Source: Albula goreensis (lineage: Eukaryota > Chordata > Actinopteri > Albuliformes > Albulidae). From it: 64,000 nt of DNA. Shown in pieces: positions 21,770 to 33,466 of this stretch. Below the pieces are notes generated by a model. It was not told the origin of the DNA, did no database searches, and saw only the letters and a program-made list of their open reading frames with translations. The stretch covers positions 37,464,052 to 37,528,051 of the forward strand of contig CM040747.1 of the NCBI GenBank assembly GCA_022829145.1, in the 5' to 3' direction. Position 1 is the stretch's first letter. Every line of letters starts with the position of its first letter. A program made the position numbers and the translations under genes.

Positions 21770-22225
21770 GGAATATATCAGTACAGGTTGGACCATGAGA
21801 GGGTTCTGACCCAGATCAACAGACCTGTAACCACACAAAATAACAACATACTGAATAAACAGAGATAAACACAAAAACATCCTGTACACCACAGTTATAA
21901 TGAATTAAAACACACAGACAAATGTGCAATATAGTTACATGTAGTAACTATATAGTAACTCTGAATTGTGTATTATTTCTATATTATAGAATATATAGTG
22001 TATAATATATCATGCGCATTATTACATGATAAATGGCACTACAGTCAGAATGGCAGAGGGTGAGAGGGTGGTAGCTGAGAGATACAGGTGCATTTACTGT
22101 GGGGTTTTATCATTAGGTACTTTAACACCTCTAGACTCTGGTCATAATAGAGTTAAGCCCTCTGTGTTATTGGACCCAACACTGATAATCATAATCACAG
22201 GGTAACTGGGTATATCTGTATTACC
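21770..22225. other. NLR 5' flank or 5'UTR intron, nothing recognised
   Basis: AT-rich sequence upstream of the start exon. A non-coding first exon may lie here or near 22.8 kb, but no promoter element could be supported. Confidence 0.35.
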
Positions 22226-22229
22226 ATGT

Positions 22230-22570
22230 CACACCCCCTCCTCATCTCACTTCACTGGCTACCTCTAGAAGTGTAAAACCTGGTGTGCTCGCCACAGGGC
22301 AGTGAATGGAACTGCTCCACCGTACCTCCTGTCAATCTTCAAACCCTACACCCCATCAGATCTCCCTGTTCTGCTACCACACCATGACTAACTGCCCCCT
22401 CCCTGCACAGTCACACCTCCCAGTCATGATGCCTCTCTGCTCTGCCCCCCAGTGGTGGAATGAACCCCCCACTGTGATCAGGACAGCAGAATCATTGGCC
22501 ATGTTCTGACACAGACTGAAGACTCCCCTCTTCAGACTACATCTTTGTACACACTAGGGTTATGGTATTT
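22230..22570 (+). mobile_element. 3' fragment of a non-LTR retrotransposon
   Basis: Plus-strand frames with stops contain LHWLP, PYLLSIFKPYTP and a QTEDSPLQT-like end. These are the residues just after the reverse transcriptase palm in L2-like LINEs (patterns LHWLPV and W-N-x-L-P). It is 5'-truncated and inactive, and unrelated to the 43-50 kb LINE. Confidence 0.5.
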
Positions 22571-24120
22571 TATGGTTGATTGGGTTTTAATGAGGTCAGA
22601 AGAAGCAAAAAAGACCTGAGGAAAAACAAAATTGGTTGATCTTAAACTTTTAACAATTACTTTTACATGTACAGCACTGGGGTCTGTGGGACCCCAAACA
22701 ATGAGGAAGTAAAGCCAATTTCAACAGAACACAAGGGGTTAATTACCAAACTGGCAGAGTTTCCTTTAAATCACTCACCAAAAAAACCTCATTAGAACCG
22801 AGGTCAGACATGAATTGTAAAGAGAACATCAGAAACCGCTGAAGGCAACCTGTAGAATAAAAAAAACAGCTCCATTAGAGGATCTTAAATTGACATAGAA
22901 GGGATTATAACAATAAAACGTAACAACAAAAGCCCAATGACAGAATCAGCTTCATAACTTTAACATGATTTCTAGTTTACATGTTTTTGGATTGGCCCTC
23001 AGGCATTTGATTAAATTTTATGATTAAATAAATAAATAAATGCTGATAGTCAAAAGTTATTGAAAGGTTTCATTAGAACTGCCTTGTCAGTGTGCTCCTT
23101 TAAGGCCTTTTTTATGGAATTGTTTTGAAAAACTTGAATTTTTCACAATGTGTACATGGTATAAACATGTTTTTTGTATTGTGCTTCTCAGAGCTGATTG
23201 ATCAATGCATTTTAAATAGATTATTTGTTGAAGCTTGAAATGTGCTATATAAATATTAATTGTGAAGTTTATTACTCTCTTGTTTTGTGTCTGTGTTTAT
23301 CAAACATACCCTTTAAGGGAGGGAAACACTGGGCTGCTTGCAGGAGACAGAGCTGTAAACCAGACTGACTGGTTTTGACTTTCATGACCTTGCTTGCCTT
23401 TTGACGCATTTGAAAATGGTACTGTTTTTAGTGAATCTAAAATCAACCGTCATTATCAACATATCAGAACTGCAGATTGAAACCACTTGGTTAAGTGTCC
23501 AAGAGAGATTGTTTTATAATGCAGTGCTTATAGTACTGCCATACACAGGGCACATCAGTCAAACATCCATGCTAGGATACTGACTAAAATATATTATAAA
23601 AGCTAATGCTTATTCTACCAGACCTTTTAAAATGGATTACCAAGGTTAACACCCATTCTATAAAATTGATCATCAAGGTAAACATCAATGTTTGTGTACT
23701 GACTATGTTATAGAACCTAAAATCCATGCTACGATACTGAATATATTACAAAGGGTAGCATGCATGCTAAGATAATGTATCATAAATCTAGCATGGTTGC
23801 TAGAATACTGTATACAATTGATTATTAAAGCTAATATCAATGCTAGGTTACTGTATAAATGGATTATAAATGCCAATAGAAGAAAATGTGACTACATTAC
23901 CCATGGCAAGTTACTGTTGTACTGAATATCATTTATGAACTTTGTAATTGCCTTACTATTCCATCATAGAGTACAACTTCACTGTAATTCAAGATCTGAT
24001 CACACAGAAATAGGAACTTATTTTATAATAAAGGAAATTAAAGTTCTATCTGCGATCTTGCTGCTTTGAGCAGCTTTTTTAAAAGCTGGTGGCCTGTTGA
24101 AATATATTATTAAGACTGTA
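22571..24120. other. Non-coding interval with loose tandem motifs
   Basis: No gene was recognised. Between about 23560 and 23890 a degenerate motif (gctagg-atactg-ta-attataaa-gctaat) recurs several times at irregular spacing. Confidence 0.4.
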
Positions 24121-24125
24121 CTCAC

Positions 24126-24298
24126 CTGCACAGAGGTATGTATTGCTGAGACCCAGTTTATTCTTCTCTAGTTCTGAACTGAATCTGATTCTGTCTGTAT
24201 TTTTATTATCATGGAGATCTGCGTATTCTCCTTCCAGTCTGAACTTGAAGAATGGAATGCCATCTGACCAGTTATAAGTGAAGAATGTTCCAGTAAAT
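24126..24298 (-). CDS. Unrecognised 173-bp exon
   Basis: Acceptor ctatctcctggcag and donor GCAG|GTGAGT bracket 173 bases in which only one minus-strand frame is open. It reads FTGTFFTYNWSDGIPFFKFR, continues LEGEYADLHDN and ends KNKLGLSNTYLCAG. The strong splice sites and the single clean frame argue for a real exon. I do not recognise the family. It lies 2.4 kb upstream of the NLR start and may belong to a different gene. The phase (one base in, one base out) does not fit the NLR exons. Confidence 0.42.
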
Positions 24299-24309
24299 CT
24301 GCCAGGAGA

Positions 24310-26550
24310 TAGAAAGGCAGTTTCACTTTCTTACATTTAGTATTTGCTCATCATGGGAGTCTCAGTTTGTATTTTGATCAGAAAGAGAGAGACAGATGCA
24401 CACTGCTCTAATTGTTCGCCAGATGTGGATTTATATAAATAACAAAATGTTCTGCACTGTTGTGAAAGATCAGTCTTTGTTTAGGGCTGGAAGAGAGACA
24501 GAGCACAGCAGCCAGAGTACAAACACTCTGAGGGGTGGCTCCCCTTCCAGTCACATGTACTCTAGGTGGCTGTATGAGGATACTGTTACATATATACATA
24601 CCTGGGCGTGATCTAGCAAAATCAGGAGACATCATGTAGCTGCAGTTATGGTATGGTATGGTTTAGAAGATTTTAGACAGTGATGCAAACAGTTTAATTG
24701 AGGAACACAGTACAGGGTTTATACAAGGTAACTAAAACCAGAATATTACAGATCCTCACCATAGCTTGTATACAGCAAACTTTCTTTTAGCTTCCACATC
24801 CCCCTTTTGCCTTTAGGACAGTAATCATCATGTATGAGCACCTTTGGCCCATGGATCTTGAGACCCTGTGCAGTACACAATCTTTAAAGCATGTTTGAAC
24901 AGGTCATATTACACATTCACACTCATAGCGTCTGAAGTGTTTCTCTTCATCCTCATCCAGTGAAATCCCAGCGAGTGACAGGAGAGGAACATTCACAGAC
25001 TGAGAGACCATATGCACAGCAATCACCTTATTCACACATGCAGAACACAAAGCTTTCATGCAGGCAGTTATACACTCTAAGACTATGATACACAGCACAG
25101 CAAGTGAGCTCATATCACAACTCTTCAGCACCTAATGCTCCTAATGCATTCTCTAACCAGCTGCTGACACCCAAATCACCTGGATTATAGTCACCATATT
25201 TATGATCCTCAGCTTCTTGGTCTGGGACAAGAGCAACACTTAAGACTCTGTGAAAGCTGAGTCTTATCGTAAGTTTTAAGTTGAGGGAAGAAGTCGTGTT
25301 TATTTCGATGATTGATGATCAGGTTATAAAAGTTGTATTCATAGGCTGCGGCATTAAAATTTCTGTCCAGCACGTGCACACTCATAGCATTAATACCCCA
25401 AATCCTCAATTCAGGATAGCTCAGGGTTAAATTTTAAAGCACTAAGGAGGATGACATATTCATTACCAGATCATCCATCATGATTCTCCCAGAAGCAGAA
25501 ATGTCACATCCATGTAACACCATGTAAGAATATAGTTAGACCCAGCAGCACTACATCTACTACATTGCAGTAATTCTCAGTCTACGGACATCTAGAGTGC
25601 TAAACATGTTAGATTCATGCTGAAAGTGATGAAGTCCTTGTTGCTCTTTTTAAGCACGTCTGTCAATTGGATGACAGGTGCTCCATGTGTGACTCTGTGA
25701 GACTCAAACACATCCAGTGACGCCTCTCACAGACACTCCTGGAAGAAGGAGAAAAATAATATAAGGAAAAGAGGGACAAAAAGGCATTTCTCTGACAGCC
25801 CCCAATAAAAAAGAGGTAAATATAACATCTATAATACTGTAATCACACAGACATTGACATTGGCTTCCTTGTTACTATGTCTTGTTTAATTTGTCCCATA
25901 AAATGAGTTTTTCAGCACTTTTTCAGCTTAATATTTTTAAAGTAATCCTCTGTGCCTCCAGCCTTTTGCACAAAGATAGCTAATTTCACCTTTGGTCACA
26001 TTGGTCTGAATGTTGCAATTCATTGTTAGTAGTTTCTGAAATAAGTGTTGATATATGATGATGTAGCTCTGTCACCTAACTGTGTTTAAAAGTAAAGTTG
26101 AAACTACCCATATTATCATATGGCATCAGTGCTACTGTCTGTATGTTAGATAGTAAATTCTCTTAATTTTCCATGAAGAGAAAAAATAAGAGAAGTCAAC
26201 TCCAGATGCGCCAAACATTCTTAACCATCCAAATCTGCTCTTGCCCAGGCATGCTGAATGATGAACACTGAACACTATATAAGGGCAGGTGTTGTGCCGT
26301 GTGTGAATACACTGGCACATGCCCAAGAATTGGAGAGATGCCACCAAAAACAGGCTTTAACAAGAACTTCAGTAGGAGTGAAATCGAGGTACAGGTATGC
26401 GTCGTGTAGCATACACAATATGTTCTGTGAAATAGGACGTTATGTGTTTTGGATGTTGTGCGAACACCATATTATCGTATATACTTTGCAAAACTATCGG
26501 ATACTGTTGTGTACCTGTATTGACTAAATAGCCAAGATACTGTACACATA
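24310..26550. other. Non-coding interval, no recognised feature
   Basis: Several short open frames on both strands have no family resemblance and no convincing splice sites. Nothing else was identified in these 2.2 kb. Confidence 0.4.
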
Positions 26551-27042
26551 TACAGTAAACCCCCCTCCATTGCGGGGGTTACGTTCCAGACCCACCCGCG
26601 ATAAGTGAAAATCAGCGAAATAGAAATACCCTATTTAAATACACCCTAGGCATGTTATTGTAAGTTTTATGGTACTTTTAAAAGCATTTTGAGGTCTTTA
26701 AACACACTTTTAAAACAATAGAAACACATTTAAACACATAAAAGATATTTTATGTTTTATTTAGGGAGACACGCGGAACTGAGACAAGCAAGGCAAGCAG
26801 CGAGATGCTTCTAGAACACAACAGCCAATCAGTGGCCGAGAAAACAGTACCGACGCTGATTGGCTAAATCAGTACGTATGGCTATTCTATCGTGACGCAC
26901 GAGATTTAAACTCAAGCAATGCTGTGGAATGCTGCAAAATAGCGAAAATATAAGCAATATTAACATTAATAGGCCTTACAGAAAAAAACACGAAACACTG
27001 GGACCGCGAAAACTGAACCACAATATAACGGGGATTACTGTA
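26551..27042. mobile_element. Non-autonomous DNA transposon with inverted ends
   Basis: The left end TACAGTAAACCCCCCTCC and the right end, read in reverse as TACAGTAATCCCCGTTAT, are inverted copies. Both are followed by sequence of the cgcggt/cgcgat type. The element is about 490 bp with no coding capacity. The superfamily is not certain. Confidence 0.62.
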
Positions 27043-27415
27043 GTACTGTGTATCAGCTAATGTATCTGGTAAGGTAATATATGGGTTAAATTGTTTCAGT
27101 CTGCTACATCCCATTCTCCAATGGGATTTCTGAACTCAGTTATAACATCATGGGACCATGGACGTGTATGCTGTCGGAGGTTGCCCAAATGGACGTTATG
27201 CAGTGCATACCTGTACTGTTAAATAAACTATAAATAAATATATATACATAACCTGTACTCTTCCTCCTGGGTTCTGCAGGGTGGGGGCGGGGTTCTGAAA
27301 CAGGGATGGGGGGCTCATCCCTTTGATTGGCTGGTTAGGGGAAACCCCTCCTCTTATTTACTTTCTTCTTCCTACCTTTCTTTAGTCAGCTGATTGTGGT
27401 CCTCCACCTCGTCAG
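27043..27415. other. Non-coding interval
   Basis: No feature was recognised. A GC-rich gggtgggggcggggttctg stretch near 27280 is isolated. Confidence 0.4.
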
Positions 27416-27419
27416 CACC

Positions 27420-27512
27420 TCATGAAAGTAGGTCCTCCTTGGGAAATGGCAGATGGTCAGGCATGAGGGAGACAATTACAGCGAACACCAGAATCCAAAG
27501 CTCCATGGCCAT
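27420..27512 (-). CDS. Small ORF with signal-peptide-like start
   Basis: ATG at 27512 opens a 30-codon frame beginning MAMELWILVFAVIVSLMP, a charged start followed by a hydrophobic core typical of a signal peptide, then a polar tail and a stop. It could be the first exon of a secreted or membrane protein read in the same direction as the 24.1-kb exon. No convincing donor was found, and it may be chance. Confidence 0.22.
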   Translation of the reverse strand: MAMELWILVFAVIVSLMPDHLPFPKEDLLS

Positions 27513-27649
27513 TCCGCTGGGAACGAGGTACATTCTACAGAGACAGGCATCTTGTGAGAACACCACTCACAGCCAGCCACAACAACTTGTAATAGATATT
27601 TTTGATTTGCATGTATTCTGAATTCGGGAATTTGAAACTTCAGCTTGGC

Positions 27650-28350
27650 GCAAATTATATGGCATTCAAAGGCAAGACAGGAGAAAACACAAATTTGCCT
27701 GGGCCCATCTCAAAAGACTGTACTGTCCTCTCTTTGTACTGGACACCATACTCTGCAACATCACCATGTAATTGACAGTCATTTAATTTACTTGCATGGA
27801 CTAAATAAACCCTATTTGGAACTAACCAACCCATTATTGACTTGCCTAACAACAAGGCAAAACAAGCCCCTTTGATTTTGAGAATGATGAGAATACACTT
27901 CTTGTTTGGAATACAGTCCAAATCTCATTCATCTGCTTTTAATATGCACAGATTTATCTGACTTCAGAATTATAGGCCAGAGATGTCAAGCTCAAAGATA
28001 TGATTCAGTACATTCTGTCCCACAGTCATAATAATAATTTCTATCTGTCCTTTATGTTCAATTCTGCATCAGTTGTCAGTGTTCTACATTTGAACTTCCT
28101 TCCCATTGTGACATCATAGTTATGGAATGCCATTTTATTCATAGTTAAATAAACAAAAACATTTATGAAATACAAAATAAAATTGATAATACATTAGTCG
28201 ATAAATTGTGAAATAAATAAATATTACTCAGCCCATGATGATAAAATATTATTTCAGCACACTAATTTTCCACATGACCATTATCATGTTTAAATTTTAC
28301 ATCATAATGATGTAGTAATTAATTATTTGATCTTTATTTCATAACTAGAT
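27650..28350. other. Non-coding AT-rich interval
   Basis: Overlapping short frames on both strands at 27645-27921 have no recognisable product. Nothing else was seen. Confidence 0.4.
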
Positions 28351-28359
28351 ACAGAGTTC

Positions 28360-30070
28360 CAGAAAAAACAGTTTGCTTGCCGAAGGCTTTAAGAGTATGT
28401 TTAAAAATGTAGGCTACCTACTAAAAGTTAATAATAAGACTACTATGTAATAATTTAACATACATTATAAAAAGACTACTTCTTACAATGAGTATATCAA
28501 AACTTCTAGTAGGTACAGTAAGCACTGAAGTAGTAGCAGCAGGAGTACAAGAAGCAGTCAAAGAACAGCAGAACTTTATGCTCAAAACATTAATTATTCA
28601 TTTAAGATCATTATACCTGAACAGCATTGCAGTGACATTATATCTGCTAGGCTACTGTATCATACTTGTACACAATACATTGCAATATCTGTAGGCTACA
28701 AGGCAGTACAGGGAGTCCTCGACTTACGAACGAGTTCTGTTCCTAGGACTTGTCCTAAGTCGATTTTCAACGGAAGTCGGAATTTATACCTAAATTATAC
28801 CTGAATTAACACCTTAAGTCATTCACACTGTACACACAACACATGACGGACATAAAAAATACAGTAATTAAATGAAACAGCCATAAAAAAAGAGATAACA
28901 ATTTCTTACCTTTATTTCTTTGTTCGTATTTATGAACCAAACCGCTTAGGTCGAAACTTGGTTTTTAAGTAATTTATGGGAGTGCGTCATAACTGGAGAC
29001 CGTCGTAACTCGAGGACCCCCTTATTAATATAAACAGCAGTGTTTATCATTACACTTGTGCAGTCAGTAATACAGGTATACATTTGTTGTTTGCTAGCAA
29101 AAAGGCAAAGCAGCTCGCTAGCTAACCTGAATTCTAACTATAACATTAGCAAGAAAACTGAACACTTAATAGACAATGATGCAGTTATACCGCACATATA
29201 TTACTCACAACACACTTTATACACCAGTTAGTTCCGACCGCGCATTGTGATTGTCCGAGACAAATTCCATTAGTGCAGCATAACATCATAGCGAGAGATA
29301 ACGTTATCCCAGTATCTTTGTGTCAAAAGGAAAGTTATTTCAAAATGTCAAGTCCGGTAAGGTACCTAGCATGCTGTATTCTTTGGATAATGTTATTTTG
29401 TCAACTACCTTAAAATTATCAAAAAGTAGGTAGTAGTTACGACTGTTAGTGGTGAAGTGGTATAAGTTAAATTAAAAGTAACGTTACATGTTATCAGTGT
29501 CGCTTCGTGTCACGAATGTTAGCTTGTTAGCATGCTCAGTATTACACAAATATTAAGTCAACGGACACCGTTTTTTTAAAGCTTTATAGTTTAAAACAAG
29601 TATAAATCTTATAGTTTAGATAAGTACAAGCAACATAGCCAGTATTATTCAAGTTAACAAATTTGGTATGTCTAGTTTAAAAAGTAGATAATATTTAGGA
29701 CTACAAATCCTTACCACTGAAGTAGTTCATACAATTCAGATACTGACACATTAAATCCGTTTGTGAGCCGAGCAGCGACCGTTATAATTGTTGCTAAGTA
29801 ACGTTAGCCACATTAGCATGCTCAACAGTCCACCAATGTTAAGTCAATGGAGGCCGTTTTTTAAAGCTTAATAGTTTGAAAAGTATGACTCATATAGCTT
29901 AGAAAAATACAAGCAACCTGACCAGTGAATCCACGTCTCTGGTGACCAAGTTTGGTATGTCTAGCTTAAAAACTGTAGGAGGAGATACGTCCGGAAGAAT
30001 CAGGAATAATAATAAGAAGTAAAGATTCTATAGAAGAACAGCAGTTTGCGCCTTCGGCAAACAAACTAAT
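28360..30070. repeat. Repeat block with inverted GTTTGC-GAAGGC ends
   Basis: The left edge carries cagtttgcttgccgaaggc. The right edge carries gtttgcgccttcggcaaac, its near inverse, about 1.7 kb apart. Inside, a segment of roughly 190 bp with aaatttggtatgtctagttt and tagcatgctca occurs twice (29510-29690 and 29800-29975). It looks like an interspersed repeat or a composite DNA element with a nested MITE. No coding frame was found. Confidence 0.42.
28711..29022. mobile_element. MITE with inverted ends, nested
   Basis: The left end GGGAGTCCTCGACTTACGA matches the inverse of the right end TCGTAACTCGAGGACCCCC. The element is about 310 bp, non-coding, and lies within the 28.4-30.1 kb repeat block. 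Confidence 0.68.
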
Positions 30071-30650
30071 GACATATTAATTGATAGCTGTTTGTATTTT
30101 AAGAACATTCCGATTGTGACATCATAGAGGCTGAAAAACTGAAAATTCTAAACCACTTGAACAAACTACTGTTGCTGGGAAACAGAATGATGTGAATTCT
30201 GTCCAATTCTATGTTCTAAATTTAAAAGAACAAAAACAGTATGAGTTTACAGTGCTGAACAAGCAAGAGTTTTATAACAGCTTACTCTATCATGTTGAAG
30301 CACATTCCAGCACAGTGGTCTTTACGATGGTACAGTATTTGTATATGATTTAATTTCTAGGCCAAATCAAGCAATTAAAAAAAAAAATGGATGTGTTATT
30401 TATGCTGTTTTAAAATAAAAGTGTTCATATGGGCTATTTAAAAAAATATAATTCACATGAATAAAAATGTAAAAGTCTCTTCGTTACCTATATAGAAGGA
30501 AGTGACATAATGTTGAAATGTATTTTCATTGCTTATTTGCATACATTATATCATTTTATGATGAAATATTACTTATATCTTGTCTCATATCTTACAACTT
30601 GCATTTTTACAAAACCAACAAAAGTTGACAAAGGGACAACAAATTTTGTA
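30071..30650. other. Non-coding AT-rich interval
   Basis: No exon, RNA gene or recognisable element was seen. Confidence 0.4.
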
Positions 30651-30654
30651 GGAC

Positions 30655-31088
30655 TGTTGTGCTGGGAGAGGTGGAGGGAGGAGCAAGCTCCTCAGCTCCT
30701 CCCACTGTACTGCTGTCAGTCTCCTGGTTCCCTCCCTCAGCCTGGAGAGTTAACTGGAGCTGCAGCAGCAGAGGCCTCACAAACAGGCAGCCTCACCTGA
30801 GAGTGATTTCTAATCAACTCAGCTCTGAGCACTTGCCTTCAATTAGGCCTTCTATTTAAGCACAGCCTGAGAGGCTGAACGAGGACTTCTTTTGGGTTTG
30901 GACTGGGTTTGTGTTGATTGTGTTTTCTCTGGCTGTGCTGTTCCATTTTATTGTTGCCATTTGTTTTGTTGGGTTTTCTCTGGGAAAAGGGTCAAATAAA
31001 AGGCCTTTGGCCACTTCTTGTTTAAACTTCTGTGTTTTTCCTTCCACTCGTCACCCGGCTCAGTGGCCACACCAGCCACTGTGTCACA
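30655..31088 (+). mobile_element. Solo LTR with 4-bp target-site duplication
   Basis: A 434-bp segment starts TGTTGTGCTGGGAG and ends CACTGTGTCACA. It is flanked by ggac on both sides (30651-30654 and 31089-31092). A TATA-like tctatttaag near 30851 and a polyadenylation signal caaataaaag near 30993 are placed as in an LTR read on the plus strand. Intra-element recombination leaving one LTR is the simplest explanation. The family is not identified. Confidence 0.65.
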
Positions 31089-31092
31089 GGAC

Positions 31093-32040
31093 TCATTATT
31101 CATTTCTCATTGTATTTCTCATAGATGATAACCATATAAATTTGAAAATGTAATACTGATGCGAAAATGCACGAATGACCCTATTCTTGAATCAAACGTA
31201 CAGTCTGACAATTCTTGGGAAACAATCCAATGTACTTTAAAAACCCACAAAACTTATTCATGGGTTTCATTTAATGTTACAAATACACATACACATAAGA
31301 GCTGCAATATATGACACAATACTCATTATTGCTTTTACAAGTAAAGTGTTAAATGACTGTATTACTTACTTTGCAGTGATGGAAATGCATTGTAGTACTC
31401 TTTATATTACCGTGTGTTACTCTCACCCTACACTGAGAGGCACTCCTGAGCAGGAACACATCAGATCAGAGCTCGATTATTCCCCTCTCAGAATTACCCA
31501 GTTTAAATGAAACTGAGTTATTACCAATCAGGATAATGTTCAGATCACATCCAGTTAATTTAGCATGTTTATGTAGGAAAGCAGCAAAAGCCTCATTCAC
31601 TGCAGTGCAGACACAGCAATGGCTGCAGAAGCCAGACCTGACTGGCAATTTAATACAATGGGAATCAATCACAATATGCATTACTTGTCAGTGCAGTAGT
31701 GATAGAGGATAACTAACTTATAACTAACTTAACCCATAGCATTAACGTTAGGCAAAACCCGAGGTTTCTTCATGCAATTTCACCTGCTCAAAGGCCAATG
31801 CTGCATCTATAGAGATGAGTCAGAGGAGGGGTGTATGTGCTGTTTAACAGGGGTACATGTGAGAAAAAGAATATGATGGCAAAATGTGAATGATGTTGGT
31901 TTGGATTGTGATCCTGCTGTCCAGACACGGTTACACCAGTGTTAAACTGCTCTGTCTGTGTCACAGCCCATAAGCCCTAGTCTGCCTCCACAGCACTGCT
32001 GGGCTACAAGTGCCTGCTGTACCCAGGAAGACCATTTGCA
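31093..32040. other. Flank of the V segment, no recognised gene
   Basis: Nothing recognised apart from short chance frames. The V-segment promoter lies at its right end. Confidence 0.4.
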
Positions 32041-32051
32041 GAGAGAAGACA

Positions 32052-32097
32052 CTTTGCATTGGCAGCACATGCTTCAGTGCTCTGGGAGTGTTTATAG
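32052..32097 (+). promoter_or_regulatory. Putative V-segment promoter (octamer-like and TATA-like)
   Basis: CTTTGCAT at 32052-32059 matches seven of eight bases of the light-chain octamer ATTTGCAT. TTTATAG at 32091-32097 is TATA-like. The leader ATG is at 32162. The spacing and order fit immunoglobulin light-chain promoters, where the octamer binds Oct factors in B cells. The weak matches make this tentative. Confidence 0.42.
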
Positions 32098-32161
32098 TGC
32101 TGTGAGTTTAACACTTGATGACTGAGAGCTGTCCTTCATGGCAACAGAACCCACAGCAACA

Positions 32162-32210
32162 ATGACTTTTATCACCATCTTCATCTGGGCAGTCGCTTTC
32201 TGCATTCAGG
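32162..32210 (+). CDS. Ig light-chain V leader exon
   Basis: 49 bases encode MTFITIFIWAVAFCIQ plus one base before the donor G|GTAAGA. The hydrophobic stretch is a signal peptide, which routes the light chain to the secretory pathway. It splices in phase 1 to the V exon at 32377. The start is the only ATG that gives a signal peptide in phase. Confidence 0.85.
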
Positions 32211-32376
32211 GTAAGATTTGTGAAAAATATTCAAATAGATATGATGTCTTCAATTTTAATTGAATGAAAGAATAAAACTTAAAGTAACTTTATGAATTAA
32301 TTGTCTGGGCAATGGTGTAACATCCTAATGTGCCAATGGATAATATAAATATTTATTTTTTTATTCCTCCTTTCAG

Positions 32377-32694
32377 AATGCACAGGACAGGTGACTGTGA
32401 CTCATACTCCTGCTGGTAAATCTGCTCTCATAGGAGACACTGTCACCCTGAGCTGTAGAACCAGCCCTGCTGTGTATAGCAATAACTATTTAGCTTGGTA
32501 TCAGCAGAAACCTGGAGAAGCTCCTAAACTCCTGATCTACAAGGCAACATACCGTAACTCAGGGATTCCTGGTCGATTCAGTGGCAGTGGATCTGGGACT
32601 GACTTCACTCTGACCATCAGTGGAGTCCAGGCTGAAGATGCAGGAGATTACTACTGTCAGAGTTTACACTACATCAGCAGTAGCTGGGTGTTCA
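32377..32694 (+). CDS. Ig light-chain variable segment, kappa-like
   Basis: The V exon follows acceptor tcctttcag. It shows the first conserved cysteine in [11 protein letters not shown], the framework-2 [15 protein letters not shown], framework-3 [17 protein letters not shown] and the second cysteine in [13 protein letters not shown]3 bases run to the recombination signal. The framework is V-kappa-like, and the 12-bp-spacer RSS agrees, since kappa V segments carry 12-RSS and lambda V segments 23-RSS. The germline frame meets a stop just past the heptamer, as expected before rearrangement. All key residues are present, so it appears functional. No J or C segment was found in the window. Confidence 0.92.
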
Positions 32695-32722
32695 CACAGT
32701 GATAGAGAGCCGTACAAAAACC
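32695..32722 (+). promoter_or_regulatory. V(D)J recombination signal, 12-bp spacer
   Basis: Heptamer CACAGTG (32695-32701), exactly 12 bp of spacer, then nonamer ACAAAAACC (32714-32722). Both match the RAG1/RAG2 consensus fully. It marks the 3' end of the V coding segment and requires a 23-RSS partner on a J segment. Confidence 0.92.
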
Positions 32723-33295
32723 TCCCTCAGTCAGACTGCACAGAGACTGCACTGCTGCAGCTGGGACCTACTGCAGGTGCTGAGGGGGGAGGCACTGACC
32801 CGGGACACTGAGGGGTTCTGCTCCAGCACATTGAGCTTCAGTGGTTCAGTTATAACTCTCTCACACTCTGTATGCTGACACATGCAAAACATAATAACTG
32901 TACATCAAAAACATAATGGAATTACAGTTTCAGGAAACAATTTAAGCAAACAAATAACAGTTAAAAGAAAAAACTCAGGAGACTGTAGACTGCACCTGTA
33001 CCTCAGTGGCAGTTTGGAGCAGGTAATACAGGGTGTTGGAAGGGAAGGTGTTTTGGGAGAGCTCAGGGTGAGGATTTTCTTGTTTTTTGAGGTCATACCT
33101 TAGTCTGAAAATATCACAGAGGCTAAAATTACAATGCGCTCCTGATTTTTTATGTTGTTAAATATGGATACTCTGCATTTCATGGTGGTCTGTCCTTAGT
33201 GTTTTCCACCTTTCCAAGGAAAGGACTGAGATGAGGGAGGTTTCCCATGAGGGAGGTACACCGTCCGTTAGCGCAGCACTCCTTTGGTTTCACAG
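32723..33295. other. V-segment downstream flank
   Basis: I looked for a J segment (FGxGT motif with an inverted RSS) and a C exon and saw neither. Confidence 0.5.
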
Positions 33296-33297
33296 TG

Positions 33298-33466
33298 AGC
33301 TGTGTGAATTAGCATGCTCTACTGACTTATTATTGCCGTGCTGTGTGAATTACCATGCTATAGTGACTTTGCATTGCTGTGCTGTGTGAATTCGCATGCT
33401 ATAGTGACTTCGCATTGCTGTGCTGTGTTAATTAGCATGCTATAGTGACTTACCATTGCTGTGCTG
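33298..33466. repeat. 41-bp tandem repeat, four copies
   Basis: Four units of tgctgtgtgaattagcatgc plus tatagtgacttcgcattgc with a few mismatches. No coding role is visible. Confidence 0.85.

Noticed and set aside
22306-22509. Stand-alone gene at this frame
   Set aside because: Better explained as the decayed 3' end of a LINE with stops in frame.
32620-32811. Plus frame overlapping the V exon
   Set aside because: Out of frame with the V segment and spans the recombination signal.
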